From assembly GCF_013041615.1 (NCBI RefSeq), contig NZ_JABEPQ010000004.1:62001-126000 (forward strand): 64,000 bases of DNA, given 5' to 3'. Position 1 is the first letter of the stretch. The number at the start of each line of letters is the position of its first letter. Origin of the DNA: Knoellia koreensis (GTDB lineage Bacteria; Actinomycetota; Actinomycetes; Actinomycetales; Dermatophilaceae). A program made the position numbers and the translations under genes. Below, one piece after another: positions 20,224 to 29,807 of the stretch. The notes beneath the pieces were generated by a model, which had not been told where the DNA came from, did not search any database, and saw only the letters and a list, made by a program, of their open reading frames with translations.

Positions 20224-21692
20224 GGGCCACCCCCGACCAGTGCCGCGACACTGCCGCTGGTCAGTGCCAGCAGCGGCCCGGGCAGCACCCCGAGGACGAG
20301 CGTGGCCAGGACGAGGACCGAGGCGACGTCCCACTCGCTGTCGCGGCTGTCCTCGATCAGCGGTTCACGTCGCTCCCCCGCCCAGACGACGCGCGCCACG
20401 CGCAGGGCGTATGCCGCCGCGAGCACCGTCCCGAGCGCGGCCACGACCGCGATGGTGCGGAACAGCGCGAGGGGACGGTCGTCGGCCGGTGACCACGCGG
20501 CATACACGGCGAGGAACTCACCCCAGAACCCCGCGAGCCCGGGCAGACCCAGCGACGCGGCGAGGCCCACCACGAGCGCGAACCCGAGGCGCGGCGCGAC
20601 CTCGCGCACGGCGGCCCGGGCGGTGCGCAGGTCCGTGCCGCCCCAGCGGTCCTTGAGGCCGCCGACGACGACGAACAACAGGGCCGAGATGACGCCGTGC
20701 GCGACGTTCGCGAACAGCGCGGCTTGCAGCCCGGTCTGGGTGCCGCTGGCGATGCCGATGACGACGAAACCCATGTGCGCCACCGAGGAGTAGGCGATGA
20801 GGCGCTTGAGATCGCGCTCGGCGAGGCAGGCCAGGCCACCCCAGATGATGCTCACCGCGCCGAGCACGGCGAGGTAGGGCGCGACCCGCTGGAACCCGTC
20901 GGGCACGGTGGCGAGCGGCAGCCGGACCAGGCCGTAGGTGCCCATCTTGAGCAGCACCGCGGCCAGCAGCACCGAGCCGGCGGTCGGTGCGGTCGTGTGC
21001 GCCGGCGGCAGCCACGTGTGGAGCGGGAAGACCGGGACCTTGACCGCGAGCCCGGCGACGAGGAGCGCCGCGATGAGCACCTGCGTGCCGACGGGTATGC
21101 CGTGGCCGGCGGCTCGCGCGAGGACGTCGAGGTCGGCGGTCCCCGCCTTGACGACGAGGGCGAGGATGCCGAGCAGCATCAGGGTCGAGCCGAAGACCGT
21201 GTAGAGGACGAATCGCCCTGCGGCGTCAGCCCTTTGGCGTCGGTCGTGTGGGTCGCCGAACCGGCTGATGAGCACCCACATCGGCACCAGCACGACCTCG
21301 AATGCGACGAAGAACAGCACGGCGTCGCGGGCGTAGAAGGTGGCGAGGGCGCCGAACTCGACGAGCAGCAGGCAGGCGTGGAAGGCGCCGGGTGTGCCGC
21401 CGCTGGGCTGGCGGTCCATCGAGTGCACCACGACACCGACCCCGAGGATCGCGGTGAGCAGCAGGAGCGGCGCGCTGATCCCGTCGACGGCGAGGTGCCA
21501 GCGCAGGCCGAGCGCCGGCACCCACGGCCGGTCGACCTCCGGTCGGGTGATGACCGCGACGATGACCGCCGCGAGGGTGAGCACGGTCGCGGTGACGGTG
21601 ATGCGGTTGTCCCACTTGTGCGAGACGACCCGGCCGGCGCTCAGCAGCCACACCGCCACGGCGGCGGGCAGCACCAGGCTCACGAGGATCAC
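20220..21692 (-). CDS. nuoM: Complex I subunit M, short cluster copy
   Basis: About 490 residues and fourteen expected membrane helices. It carries the NuoM signatures FFVAFEVVLVPMWVLIS (pump-site Glu) and PVFPLHTWLPPAHTTAPTA, then ERDLKRLIAYSSVAHMG. It is a proton-pumping subunit of the membrane arm. I start at GTG 21692, which gives the same GTGA four-base overlap with nuoL used elsewhere in the operon; GTG at 21695 is the alternative. It is coupled to nuoN by another GTGA overlap. Confidence 0.9.
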   Translation of the reverse strand: MILVSLVLPAAVAVWLLSAGRVVSHKWDNRITVTATVLTLAAVIVAVITRPEVDRPWVPALGLRWHLAVDGISAPLLLLTAILGVGVVVHSMDRQPSGGTPGAFHACLLLVEFGALATFYARDAVLFFVAFEVVLVPMWVLISRFGDPHDRRQRADAAGRFVLYTVFGSTLMLLGILALVVKAGTADLDVLARAAGHGIPVGTQVLIAALLVAGLAVKVPVFPLHTWLPPAHTTAPTAGSVLLAAVLLKMGTYGLVRLPLATVPDGFQRVAPYLAVLGAVSIIWGGLACLAERDLKRLIAYSSVAHMGFVVIGIASGTQTGLQAALFANVAHGVISALLFVVVGGLKDRWGGTDLRTARAAVREVAPRLGFALVVGLAASLGLPGLAGFWGEFLAVYAAWSPADDRPLALFRTIAVVAALGTVLAAAYALRVARVVWAGERREPLIEDSRDSEWDVASVLVLATLVLGVLPGPLLALTSGSVAALVGGGP

Positions 21693-23572
21693 CACAGCGC
21701 CACCCCCGCAAGGGCCACCGCGACGACTCCGGCGACGACCCAGGCCAGGCCGCTCGCGGCGCGCTCGCGCTGGTGCGCGCGGTTGCCGCCCTTTCCGGCC
21801 CAGTAGGCCGTCACGGCTGTGCCGCGCACGTAGGCATCGACGACCTCACGGTCGAGGAAGGTGACCAGGTCGGCGAGCTTGAGTACTGGCCTGGCGACGA
21901 GGGTCACGTAGAGCCGGTCGACACCGAACCCCTTGTCGAACAAGGCCATTCGCGCCGAACCGAACAGACGGGTGGCAGGGTCGGGTTGGTCGTCGACGGG
22001 GACGGTGCGCACGGCGAGCCCCGCGCCGACGACGAGCAGCAGGCTGACCAGGGCGAGCAGCCAACCGAAGTGGGTCTCGAGGTCGAGCAGCGGCGTGAAC
22101 ACGACCACGCCGCCAACCACCGACAGGACGGTGAGGACCGTGACGGCGGTGCGCACGGGGACGCCGGCGGAGTCGGAGTCGTGCCGGGTGACGTCGGCAC
22201 TGCCCACGTGGTCGAGCACGAGCCAGGCGCGCATGCAGTAGGCGGCGGTGAGGGGGACGGTGACGATGCCGGCGAGCAGCACCAGCCAGCCGCGGCCACC
22301 CTCGGAGGCGCCGGCCTCGGCTGCACTGAGGACGTACTCTTTGGAGACGAACCCGACCAGCGGCGGCACCCCGGCGAGGGCCAGCAGCCCGACGAACATG
22401 GCCGGGCGGATGAACAGGTGGCCGCGCAGACCGCCCTGCATGCGGGCGGCCGCGGTGCTGCCGACGGCGATGCTGAGCCACCCGATCGCGAGGAACAGCA
22501 ACGCCTTGAAGAACGCGTGCGAGTAGAGGTGGAGCACGCCGGCTCCCGGCCCCTCGTCGGCAGGCGCGACCGCGAGCGCGGACAGCATGAGGGCGACCTG
22601 GCTCAACGTCGAGTAGGCGAGCAGCCGCTTGAGGTCGCTCTGCCCGAAGGCGAGCACCGCGGCATACACCATCGTCACGGCCGTGCTCACCGCCAGCAGC
22701 CACCGCGCCCCGTCGGCCGCGACGAGGACGTCGAAGAGCTGGGCGAGGACGAACGTCCCGGCGGCGACCATGGTGGCGGCGTGGATGAGCGCGGAGGCCG
22801 GGGTCGGGCCCTCCATCGCGTCGGGGAGCCAGTCGTGGAACGGCACCATGCCCGACTTGCCGAGGACCCCGATCACGAGCAGTGCCATGGCGACCGTGCG
22901 CAGGGTCCCGCTCGGCGCCGCGCAGGCCCCGGCGTCGGCGCACCCGGCGGTGCCACCCCAGAAACCGACGACCTCCCGGTATGCCGTCGAGCCGGGTCCG
23001 GCGGCCAGGATCACCACGCCCAGGACGAAGCCGACGTCGGCGAGCCGGGTGACCAGGAACGCCTTGAGCGCCGCCCGGCGGGCCGATTCCTTGCGCGACC
23101 AGTGGCCGATGAGCAGGTAGGAGCACCAGCCCATGACCTCCCAGCCGACGAGGGTCAGGACGAGGTCGGCGGACTGGACGGTGAGGAGCATGCCCGCGGT
23201 GAAGAGCGAGACGGTGGCGGCGAAGGTGCCGTAGCGGTCGTCGTCGCGCAGGTACCAGCCGGCGAACGCCTGCACGGCCCAGCCGACGACGGCCACCACG
23301 AGCGCGATGAGTGCCGGTGCGGTGGTCGCCTGCAGCAGCAACGGGATTCGCAGCTCACCGGCGTCGAGGGCCGGCGCGACCTGGAGCGCCCGCACGGGTC
23401 CGGTGGAGTGGACGCCGATGACCTCGACGAGGGCGACGATGACCGTGGCGAGCGAGCCCACGGTGGCGACGAGCCGGGCGGCCCGCGGGTCGATCCGGCG
23501 GGCGACGAGCAGCCCGAGGACGGCCGCGACGGCGGGAAGCAGGACGACGAGGCGGGCGGCGGTGGCGGTCAC
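21689..23572 (-). CDS. nuoL: Complex I subunit L, short cluster copy
   Basis: The 627-residue protein has about sixteen membrane helices and the NuoL features: LVGWEVMGWCSYLLIGHW, KSGMVPFHDWLPDAMEGPTP, and QSDLKRLLAYSTLSQ. It has the long C-terminal extension that forms the lateral helix in complex I (LFDKGFGVDRLYVTLVARP onward). It is the most distal proton-pumping subunit. GTG at 23572 overlaps nuoK by GTGA. Confidence 0.93.
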   Translation of the reverse strand: MTATAARLVVLLPAVAAVLGLLVARRIDPRAARLVATVGSLATVIVALVEVIGVHSTGPVRALQVAPALDAGELRIPLLLQATTAPALIALVVAVVGWAVQAFAGWYLRDDDRYGTFAATVSLFTAGMLLTVQSADLVLTLVGWEVMGWCSYLLIGHWSRKESARRAALKAFLVTRLADVGFVLGVVILAAGPGSTAYREVVGFWGGTAGCADAGACAAPSGTLRTVAMALLVIGVLGKSGMVPFHDWLPDAMEGPTPASALIHAATMVAAGTFVLAQLFDVLVAADGARWLLAVSTAVTMVYAAVLAFGQSDLKRLLAYSTLSQVALMLSALAVAPADEGPGAGVLHLYSHAFFKALLFLAIGWLSIAVGSTAAARMQGGLRGHLFIRPAMFVGLLALAGVPPLVGFVSKEYVLSAAEAGASEGGRGWLVLLAGIVTVPLTAAYCMRAWLVLDHVGSADVTRHDSDSAGVPVRTAVTVLTVLSVVGGVVVFTPLLDLETHFGWLLALVSLLLVVGAGLAVRTVPVDDQPDPATRLFGSARMALFDKGFGVDRLYVTLVARPVLKLADLVTFLDREVVDAYVRGTAVTAYWAGKGGNRAHQRERAASGLAWVVAGVVAVALAGVALW

Positions 23573-23916
23573 CGTGCCCCCTCGCGCTCGTCGGCCGGTG
23601 GCAGCGCACCGTCACTCGAGCGTTCGACGGTGAGGTCGACGTCACCGCGTAGCCGGAAGACCGCGAGCACCACGGCCAGCGCGATGACCACCTCGGCGGC
23701 GGCGATCGTGATGACGAAGAGTGTGAGCACGTTGCCGGCGCTCCACCGGTCCCCGCCGGAGGCACCGATGGTGACGAGCAGGAGGTTGGCCGCGTTGAGG
23801 ACGAGCTCGACGCCGATGAGGACGAGGACGGCGTTGCGGCGGGCGAGGATGCCGTACGTGCCGAGGCCCGCGAGGAGGGCCACGAGCAGGTAGGGACCGG
23901 TGAGGTGCAGCGTCAT
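23569..23916 (-). CDS. nuoK: Complex I subunit K, short cluster copy
   Basis: This 115-residue protein has three membrane helices. The two membrane glutamates of NuoK are visible in VLIGVELVLNAANLLLV and TIAAAEVVIALAVVLAVFR. A charged tail of about 20 residues (ERSSDGALPPADEREGAR) extends beyond the usual end of about 100 residues; the second NuoK in this window lacks it. ATGA overlap with nuoJ and GTGA overlap with nuoL couple it tightly. Confidence 0.93.
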   Translation of the reverse strand: MTLHLTGPYLLVALLAGLGTYGILARRNAVLVLIGVELVLNAANLLLVTIGASGGDRWSAGNVLTLFVITIAAAEVVIALAVVLAVFRLRGDVDLTVERSSDGALPPADEREGAR

Positions 23917-24434
23917 CGGCGCCCCTCCCGTCCCGGTGCTCCCCCGACGAGGCGTGAGACCGCCAGGGCACCGACCAGAGAGACGAGGAGCAGCAGCGAC
24001 AACAGCTCGAACGGCCACACCCAGATGCCGAAGATGTCTTGCGCCAGTGAGGCGTTCGGGATCTCGTGCCGGCGGACGACGCCGTCGGCCAGCGGGAGCA
24101 GGGTGGCGGCGAGCAGGGCCGCGACGGCGGCGCCGAGGACAGCGGCGAGCAGCCGGTGGATCCGCCCGGTCGAGAGCTCGCGGTTGGGACCGATCGGCGC
24201 GCGCGTGAGCATGAGGGCGAAGAGCACGAGCACGACGATCGCCCCGACGTAGACGAGCAGCTGCACCAGCGCCACGAACTCGGCACCGAGGACGAGGTAG
24301 CACCCCGCGACGGCGCCGAGGCAGACGACCAGCCAGAGCGCCGCGTGGACGACGTGCCGGGTCGTGACGGCGAGCAGTCCGCTGCCGGCGGCGATGGCAC
24401 CCACGGCGGCGAACGCGACGTCGAGGGTGGTCAT
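23913..24434 (-). CDS. nuoJ: Complex I subunit J, short cluster copy
   Basis: The 173-residue protein has five predicted membrane helices, with the NuoJ pattern [20 protein letters not shown] and [20 protein letters not shown]; the latter is the helix that kinks in the complex. It is far shorter than the second NuoJ (256 residues), lacking that protein's soluble tail. It overlaps nuoI and nuoK by ATGA. Confidence 0.92.
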   Translation of the reverse strand: MTTLDVAFAAVGAIAAGSGLLAVTTRHVVHAALWLVVCLGAVAGCYLVLGAEFVALVQLLVYVGAIVVLVLFALMLTRAPIGPNRELSTGRIHRLLAAVLGAAVAALLAATLLPLADGVVRRHEIPNASLAQDIFGIWVWPFELLSLLLLVSLVGALAVSRLVGGAPGREGRR

Positions 24435-25054
24435 GCGTCGGGTTCCGTCGGCTTCGCGTCGTCGGCCGCGGGCCGCTGGGGCCGGACGCGGGCGGGCCGG
24501 TCCTTGGCGACGAGCCGCGACGCGCCGCGGGCGGGCTTGTGCGTCGCGGCGATCTCGGCTGGCTCGGCGGACCGCTCGTCGAGGGCGGGGGGCGGTGGCA
24601 CCGTGGGCATCCACTCCGCGAGTCGCTGCTTCTCGTGCAGGAGGTCGCGGATGTCGAGCTCGGCGTACTCGAACTCGGGGCTCCAGTGCAGCGCGTCGAA
24701 CGGGCACACCTCGATGCAGATGCCGCAGTACATGCACAGCGAGAAGTCGATGGCGAACCGGTCGAGCACGTTGCGCTGCCGCTCTCGCCCGCCGGGGGTC
24801 GTCGCCGGGATCGTCTCCTTGTGCGAGTCGATGTAGATGCACCAGTCGGGGCACTCGCGGGCGCACAGCATGCAGGAGGTGCAGTTCTCCTCGAGCAGCG
24901 CGATGACGCCGCGCGACCTCGGAGGGAGGGTCGGCGAGACGTCGGGATACTCGGCCGTGTGGCTGGGGGTGGCGAGGGTGCGGGCCGTCGTGGCGAGCCC
25001 CTTGAGCAGACCGGGTATGCCGGTGCCGCCAGTTCCCTTGTCGCGCTTAGTCAT
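24431..25054 (-). CDS. nuoI: Complex I subunit I, two 4Fe-4S clusters, short cluster copy
   Basis: The 207-residue ferredoxin-like subunit carries electrons through two 4Fe-4S clusters toward NuoB. Ligands are Cys58/61/64 with Cys68 and Cys107/110/113 with Cys117 ([24 protein letters not shown]). A C-terminal tail of about 55 residues is Pro/Ala/Lys-rich and low in structure. It is a candidate docking segment in a complex without NuoEFG, which is my inference. It overlaps nuoH and nuoJ by ATGA. Confidence 0.94.
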   Translation of the reverse strand: MTKRDKGTGGTGIPGLLKGLATTARTLATPSHTAEYPDVSPTLPPRSRGVIALLEENCTSCMLCARECPDWCIYIDSHKETIPATTPGGRERQRNVLDRFAIDFSLCMYCGICIEVCPFDALHWSPEFEYAELDIRDLLHEKQRLAEWMPTVPPPPALDERSAEPAEIAATHKPARGASRLVAKDRPARVRPQRPAADDAKPTEPDA

Positions 25055-26025
25055 TCGAACATCACCACCCCAACCGCGGTGACGGCCAGCTGGGCCAGGG
25101 CCATCGGGACGAGCACCAACCAGGCGAGCCGCTGGAGCTGGTCCTCGCGCAGACGCGGCCAGGCCACGCGCAGCCAGATGATGAGGACTGCGACGGCAAA
25201 ACCCTTGAGCAGCGTCCAGATCCACCCGACCTGCTCACCCCAGGGTCCCTGCCAACCCCCGAGGTAGAGGACCGCGAACAGCAGTGACATGACGACGATC
25301 CCGGCGTACTCGGACAGCAGGAAGAACGCGAACCGCAGCCCGGTGTACTCGGTGTAGGGGCCGAACACGATCTCGGAGTCGGCGACCGGCATGTCGAAAG
25401 GCGGCCGCTGGAGCTCGGCGACCGCGGCGACGAGGAAGACGATCGCGCCGGGCAGCTGCCAGAGGAGCCACCACGGCTGCCAGTCGAGGGCGATCACGCG
25501 CAGCGACAAGGTGCCGGCCGCGAGGCAGACACTTGCGACGGCCAGGACGAGGGGGAGCTCGTAGGCGAGCAGCTGGGCGGCGGACCGCATGGCACCGAGC
25601 AGGGAGTACTTGTTGGCGCTGGCCCAGCCCGCCATGAGGGTGCCCAGGATGCCGACCGCGGTGGCCGCGAGGACGAACACGGCCGAGGCGTTGGTGGGGG
25701 CCGCGACGACGCTCGGCGACAGCGGAATCACTGCGAGGGCAACGAGATACGGCACGAGCGCGACCGCCGGTGCGAACCGGAAGACCGACCGGTCGGCAGC
25801 GGCCGGGGTGATGTCCTCCTTCTGCACGAACTTGACCCCGTCGGCGACCAGCTGCGCCCACCCGTGGAACCCGCCGGCATACATCGGGCCGAGCCGGCCC
25901 TGCATGTGCGCCATGACCTTGTGCTCGGTCTGGCCGACGAGGAGGGGCAGCACGAGGAAGGCGGCGAGCACTCCGACCGCGCGCAGGACGACCTCGAGGG
26001 GCTGGGTGATGACGACCTCGTTCAC
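25051..26025 (-). CDS. nuoH: Complex I subunit H, short cluster copy
   Basis: About 324 residues with eight expected membrane helices. NuoH links the membrane arm to the quinone site. Signatures are [33 protein letters not shown] and [19 protein letters not shown] with the quinone-channel charges. GTG at 26025 gives a GTGA overlap with the stop of nuoC. A GTG 12 bases further upstream is possible. The gene directly before it is nuoC, where nuoD would normally stand. Confidence 0.92.
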   Translation of the reverse strand: MNEVVITQPLEVVLRAVGVLAAFLVLPLLVGQTEHKVMAHMQGRLGPMYAGGFHGWAQLVADGVKFVQKEDITPAAADRSVFRFAPAVALVPYLVALAVIPLSPSVVAAPTNASAVFVLAATAVGILGTLMAGWASANKYSLLGAMRSAAQLLAYELPLVLAVASVCLAAGTLSLRVIALDWQPWWLLWQLPGAIVFLVAAVAELQRPPFDMPVADSEIVFGPYTEYTGLRFAFFLLSEYAGIVVMSLLFAVLYLGGWQGPWGEQVGWIWTLLKGFAVAVLIIWLRVAWPRLREDQLQRLAWLVLVPMALAQLAVTAVGVVMFE

Positions 26026-26567
26026 CGCGGCCCCCACTGCGGGTCGGGTATGCCGGGTGCGCTGACGCGGCGTCGGCCGGTCGGCTTGGCGTGGACGTCA
26101 CCGGACTCGCCCGGCTCCTTGGCTCCGGGCCACGGCTTGGAGGCGCGCGCGGCGAGGACGAACGACTTGCGCAGGGGTGTGCCCTCGAAGCCGTCCGGCA
26201 GGAGGAGCGGCCGCAGACCCAGGCCCGTGCCGTCGTCGAAGCCGGTGAACTCGATGCCGAACATCTCGTGCGTCTCGCGCTCGTGCCAGGCCGCGCCCGG
26301 GAAGAGCTCGGTGAGGCTGTCGACCGAGGCGCCCTCGGGGATACGGGCGCGAACCAGCCTGTGGCGCAACGCCTTCGGCGTGCGGATGTCGATGAGGTGG
26401 CAGACGAGGTCGAAGCCGGGGTCGTCGTCACGGTCGGTCTCGTCGACCGCCGTCAGCCAGTCGAAGAAGGTGAAGCCCTCCTCGCGCAGGGCCTCGACCG
26501 CGCCGCGCCACTCCCCCGGCGCGACCTCGAGCCGCTCGTCGACGGATGCCTGGGGGATGTCGGTCAT
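26022..26567 (-). CDS. nuoC: Complex I subunit C, short cluster copy
   Basis: This 181-residue protein is a NuoC subunit (30 kDa family). It has [13 protein letters not shown], the diagnostic [16 protein letters not shown], and [20 protein letters not shown]. It is not fused to NuoD, and its C-terminus is only about 35 residues beyond the last motif. NuoC helps form the quinone-reducing Q module with NuoB, D and I. It overlaps nuoB by ATGA and nuoH by GTGA, leaving no room for nuoD. Confidence 0.9.
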   Translation of the reverse strand: MTDIPQASVDERLEVAPGEWRGAVEALREEGFTFFDWLTAVDETDRDDDPGFDLVCHLIDIRTPKALRHRLVRARIPEGASVDSLTELFPGAAWHERETHEMFGIEFTGFDDGTGLGLRPLLLPDGFEGTPLRKSFVLAARASKPWPGAKEPGESGDVHAKPTGRRRVSAPGIPDPQWGPR

Positions 26568-27154
26568 GAAACGCCACCCCCGGACGGGGGCGCGATGAGG
26601 TCGCGGGTGAGCTCCGCAGAGGCGGCGGTGCGGTGCCCGGCATACTTGGCACGAATCCCCTTGGTGCTCAACGACTCCGTGGCGATCTTCTCCTGGAGGC
26701 GGATGATGCCCTGGAGCAGGGACTCGGGTCGGGGCGGGCATCCGGGCACGTAGACATCGACGGGGATGATCGAGTCGACGCCCTTGGTGACGCAGTAGGA
26801 GTCCCAGTAGGGGCCCCCGGAGTTGGAGCAGGCGCCGAAGGAGATGACGTACTTCGGCTCGGGCATCTGGTCGTAGAGGCGACGCACGGCCGGCGCCATC
26901 TTGTCGGTCACCGTGCCGCTGACGACCATGAGGTCGGCCTGGCGTGGACCGGGGGCGAACGGGATGACGCCGAGCCGGATGAAGTCGTGGCGGGCCATCG
27001 AGGCTGCGATGAACTCGATGGCGCAGCAGGCCAGCCCGAAGTTGAAGACCCACAACGAGTACCGGCGTCCCCAGTTGAGGACCACCTTGACGGGCGTGGG
27101 CGCGATGTCCTGGCCCAGCCCCACCCGGGGCAGCGGAAGGTCGACCTGGGCCAT
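26564..27154 (-). CDS. nuoB: Complex I subunit B, short cluster copy
   Basis: The 196-residue subunit holds cluster N2, the last iron-sulfur centre before quinone. Ligands Cys43 and Cys44 ([10 protein letters not shown]), Cys109 (FGACSNSGG) and Cys139 (VPGCPPRPE) are all present, so electron transfer to quinone should be possible. It overlaps nuoC by ATGA and starts one base past the nuoA stop. Confidence 0.95.
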   Translation of the reverse strand: MAQVDLPLPRVGLGQDIAPTPVKVVLNWGRRYSLWVFNFGLACCAIEFIAASMARHDFIRLGVIPFAPGPRQADLMVVSGTVTDKMAPAVRRLYDQMPEPKYVISFGACSNSGGPYWDSYCVTKGVDSIIPVDVYVPGCPPRPESLLQGIIRLQEKIATESLSTKGIRAKYAGHRTAASAELTRDLIAPPSGGGVS

Positions 27155-27155
27155 G

Positions 27156-27515
27156 TCAGAGCCACCTCAGCAGGCCGCGGCGACCGGCGTGGACCAGCCC
27201 GACCAGCAACACCCCGACGAACACGGCGATCTCGACCAGCGAGACGGCGCCGAGATGGGCGTTGCGGACGACCAGCGCCCAGGGGAACAGGTAGACCGCG
27301 TCGACCGCGAAGATCACGTAGAGGAAGGCGTAGACGAAGTAGCGCACCTGCGTCTGCGCCCAGTCGACGCCCACGGGGTCGACGCCGGACTCGTACGTCG
27401 TCAGCTTCGCGTGGGTCGGCGCCCTGGGCGCGAGCACCGCCCTCGCGCCCATCGCAGCCACGAACAGCAGCAGGCCGACCACGACCACTGCGGCGATGAC
27501 GACGTAGGGCGACAC
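27156..27515 (-). CDS. nuoA: Complex I subunit A, short cluster copy
   Basis: This 119-residue protein has three membrane helices and the NuoA motif YESGVDPVG followed by [21 protein letters not shown], whose acidic residues lie near the quinone cavity. It is the first gene of the short operon. GTG at 27515 begins [14 protein letters not shown]; the reading frame runs further upstream but without family features. I see no clear promoter or strong ribosome site before it. Confidence 0.9.
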   Translation of the reverse strand: MSPYVVIAAVVVVGLLLFVAAMGARAVLAPRAPTHAKLTTYESGVDPVGVDWAQTQVRYFVYAFLYVIFAVDAVYLFPWALVVRNAHLGAVSLVEIAVFVGVLLVGLVHAGRRGLLRWL

Positions 27516-27559
27516 GTCCGGCAGCCTAGTAGCGATGGGCGTTGCGTGGCCCGACCGGC

Positions 27560-28336
27560 TCAGTGGGGCTTGCCACTCGCGAGCGCAGCCGGGTCGGGTT
27601 GGGACGGGCGTCCGCCGATGAAGTCGTCCCACCGCTGCCGCACGGGCCCCCAACGCTTCTCGAACTCGGCGTCCCGGCGCGCAGCGTGGGCCACCCGGGC
27701 CGGCGAGTAGAACCAGCGCGCCCACGGCGAGCGCGGTCGCGCGAGCCGCGCCGCGGCATACCAGGCAATCGGTGCCGCGAACGTCCCGATCACGGCCGTC
27801 GGGAACTTGCCCTTCAGCGCGACCACGGCGACGAGCAGGAAGTGCACGACCAGCGCCCCAGTGACCCCGAGGCGCACGAACCGAGTGGTGTCACTGAGCC
27901 CCGGCACCTCGGTGGGTGAGACGCCCACGACCGCCAGACCGACGCACGCCGCGACGAGGGTGACGACGTTGACCGACAGCTGACCCTCCTGGCTCCAGTA
28001 GACGTCCTGGAGGTGGAAGATCATCGCGAACTCGTCGAGCACCAGCGACGCCCCGATGCCGATCAGGGCGGCCGCGACGTAGTCGAGCGGTCCCCGCCCG
28101 TCGGCGCCCACGGCCGTGAAGGCGCCGGTGACGAGGAGGACCGTGCCCGGCGTCGAGTGGTGCAGGTGGGTGCCACCACTGCTCAGGTTGTGGAACGGCC
28201 CGCGCCCCGCGCGGATCAGGCGCGTGACCGTGCGCGTCGCGAGGAAGGTCACCACGAACGCCACGAACGCCAGCAGCAGCGGACCCTTGTGGCCACCGAC
28301 GACCTCGTGGTCCCACCAGTCGCCGAGCCAGCCCAT
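27560..28336 (-). CDS. Conserved integral membrane protein of unknown function
   Basis: I do not recognise a named family. The 258-residue protein has about six or seven hydrophobic helices in the first 190 residues, then a basic, Trp-rich tail with PRSPWARWFYSPARVAHAAR. A histidine-rich loop, GGTHLHHSTPG, follows the first helix, and a second acidic helix contains LDEFAMIFHLQDVYWSQEG. The His/Asp/Glu arrangement could bind a metal or a lipid headgroup, which is speculation. It follows the yhbS-like gene by a one-base overlap and lies 44 bases before the nuoA start, so it might be read through into the nuo operon. Confidence 0.75.
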   Translation of the reverse strand: MGWLGDWWDHEVVGGHKGPLLLAFVAFVVTFLATRTVTRLIRAGRGPFHNLSSGGTHLHHSTPGTVLLVTGAFTAVGADGRGPLDYVAAALIGIGASLVLDEFAMIFHLQDVYWSQEGQLSVNVVTLVAACVGLAVVGVSPTEVPGLSDTTRFVRLGVTGALVVHFLLVAVVALKGKFPTAVIGTFAAPIAWYAAARLARPRSPWARWFYSPARVAHAARRDAEFEKRWGPVRQRWDDFIGGRPSQPDPAALASGKPH

Positions 28337-28881
28337 CAGCTGAGCCGGTCGAAGGCGGGGGCGTAGCGGAACGCGCCTCCGGGGCAGCCCACCCAGGCAT
28401 CGAGGCGGCGGAGCAGGAAGTTGTCGCGGCCCCAGTCCTGCGGCGGGGTGACGTGGTGGTCGACGGCCGGCTCGAACCCGAACCGTGGGTAGTAGTCGGC
28501 GTGCCCGAGCAGGACGATGCCGCGCAGGCCCATCGCGTCGGCGGCGGCGACGGTGGCGTGCATCAGCGCCGACCCGATGCCCTCGCGCTGGAGGTCCGGC
28601 TTCACGCCGATCGGGCCGAGCGCCACGACCTCGCCGGTGCGCCCGTCGAGGGTGGCCGCGCTCATGGCGACGTGGCCGACGACCCGCCCGGTCTCGTCCT
28701 CGGCGACCAGGGTCAGCTCGGGCACGAGGTCGCCGTCGGCGCGCAGCTCGTCGACGAGGGTCGCCTCGAGGAGGCCGTCGGACGCGGGGCGGCCGTCATC
28801 TGTCGGTCCGTGGGTGAAGGCCGCGCGGTGGAGTGCGCGGATGGTGTCGTGGTCGGCGGCGGCTTCGCGTCGGATGAGCAC
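28336..28881 (-). CDS. GNAT-family N-acetyltransferase, YhbS-like
   Basis: The 181-residue protein is a GNAT acetyltransferase. The acetyl-CoA binding motif is VKPDLQREGIGSALM, and LLGHADYYPRFGFEPA is typical of the YhbS subgroup. The acceptor is unknown. I start at GTG 28881 (MLIRREAAADHDTIRALHRA), because everything upstream of it in the frame overlaps the terminator of the neighbouring hydrolase gene. A CGGCATAC copy lies just before the start. The last base of its stop is shared with the start of the membrane-protein gene. Confidence 0.88.
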   Translation of the reverse strand: MLIRREAAADHDTIRALHRAAFTHGPTDDGRPASDGLLEATLVDELRADGDLVPELTLVAEDETGRVVGHVAMSAATLDGRTGEVVALGPIGVKPDLQREGIGSALMHATVAAADAMGLRGIVLLGHADYYPRFGFEPAVDHHVTPPQDWGRDNFLLRRLDAWVGCPGGAFRYAPAFDRLS

Positions 28882-28940
28882 GACCCGAGGGTATGCCGCG
28901 TGACTGGGTCGGTGTCCCCGCTTTCCGGGGTGCGGGCGCT

Positions 28941-28994
28941 TGCTTGCGTCTGCGTGAGGGGTGGCCACAGCCGCCGTTCACGCAGACGCAAGCA
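28941..28994 (-). terminator. Hairpin overlapping the end of the alpha/beta hydrolase gene
   Basis: Perfect 17-base arms (28941-28957 and 28978-28994) with a 20-base loop. The upstream arm contains the last codons and stop of the hydrolase gene (LASA-stop), so coding sequence doubles as the stem. It separates that gene from the acetyltransferase. Confidence 0.75.
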
Positions 28995-29658
28995 CGTCGG
29001 CGGCGAGGTCGACGGCGGCCCGAGCCACACTCCCGGGGTCGCGCAAGTACTCGAGGTGACCGCCACCCACCTGCTCGACGACCCAGCCGGCCTGGGTCGC
29101 GAAAGCCAGCTCCGCGGCATACGTGTCGTCGAACGCAAGATAGGCGCGGCGACCAGCCGCCCAGCCGACCGGCACGGGGAGTCGGCCCTCGAAGTAGGAA
29201 GGACGGAGGCGCGGTGCCTCGGCGAGGACCCGCTCGAACCAGTCCGACGTCGGGAAGAGCGGCTCGACGTCGGCGCGCGGCCACCACGCCGGCCAGGGCG
29301 GAAGCCGGTCCTCGGACAGCGGCAGGCCAGTCACGAAGTCGGCGAACTGCGTTGGGGCGAGTGGGGTTTCGCGTCCCTGGTCCATGGGGAGGGCGGCGTC
29401 CATGGCGATGAGCGTGGCGTCCGTGTGGGCACTGAGAACGGGCAGGTAGTAGCCGGCGTTGCTGTGTGCCACGACGAGGTCCGTCCGTTCGGTCGCCCGG
29501 GCGAAGGCGGCGAGGACGTCGCGTGGGTCGGAGGGATCGTCCGGAAGGGCGGCGAGCCCTGCTCGCCAGCCGCCCAGGGCGGCCAGCTCCGCGACGAATG
29601 GCTCGTACGTCGCCGGCCCGAGCAGCGGGCTCGGCAGGACCACGGCGACAACCACCAC
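28978..29658 (-). CDS. Alpha/beta-fold hydrolase-like protein
   Basis: About 226 residues with an alpha/beta-hydrolase layout: VVVAVVLPSPLLGPATYEPF, then a nucleophile-elbow-like LVVAHSNAGYYLP (Ser in a strand-turn-helix context), an Asp-containing middle, and a late GGGHLEYL with a likely catalytic His. The elbow is AHSNAG rather than the strict GxSxG. Substrate is unknown; it resembles small actinobacterial hydrolases with no assigned role. GTG at 29658 fits the first strand, and GTG at 29655 is an alternative. Confidence 0.72.
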   Translation of the reverse strand: MVVVAVVLPSPLLGPATYEPFVAELAALGGWRAGLAALPDDPSDPRDVLAAFARATERTDLVVAHSNAGYYLPVLSAHTDATLIAMDAALPMDQGRETPLAPTQFADFVTGLPLSEDRLPPWPAWWPRADVEPLFPTSDWFERVLAEAPRLRPSYFEGRLPVPVGWAAGRRAYLAFDDTYAAELAFATQAGWVVEQVGGGHLEYLRDPGSVARAAVDLAADVLASA

Positions 29659-29779
29659 GTGAGCGTATGCCGCGGGCCGGCTCAGGGCGCGCTCGACCGG
29701 TCGGCCTCGGCGGGGCCGTTCGGCTTGTGGGTCACGTAAAAGGAACCCGGGGGAAATGACTGTGGACGAAGGTTGTTGT

Positions 29780-29795
29780 TCGAACTGATGTTCTG
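29780..29795 (+). promoter_or_regulatory. SOS (LexA) box before the DUF222/HNH gene
   Basis: TCGAACTGATGTTCTG matches the actinobacterial SOS box TCGAAC-N4-GTTCGA at ten of twelve fixed positions and lies 12 bases before the ATG. TGATAA next to it could be the -10 box. In M. tuberculosis several 13E12-family genes are LexA-controlled, so the pairing of site and gene is meaningful. Confidence 0.7.
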
Positions 29796-29807
29796 ATAAG
29801 GTGAGGC

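Noticed and set aside
21000..26600. A hidden nuoD in the short nuo operon
   Set aside because: I looked for the GPQHPSTHG and IDPVMGG motifs in all frames between nuoB and nuoN and found none. The gene overlaps leave no space.
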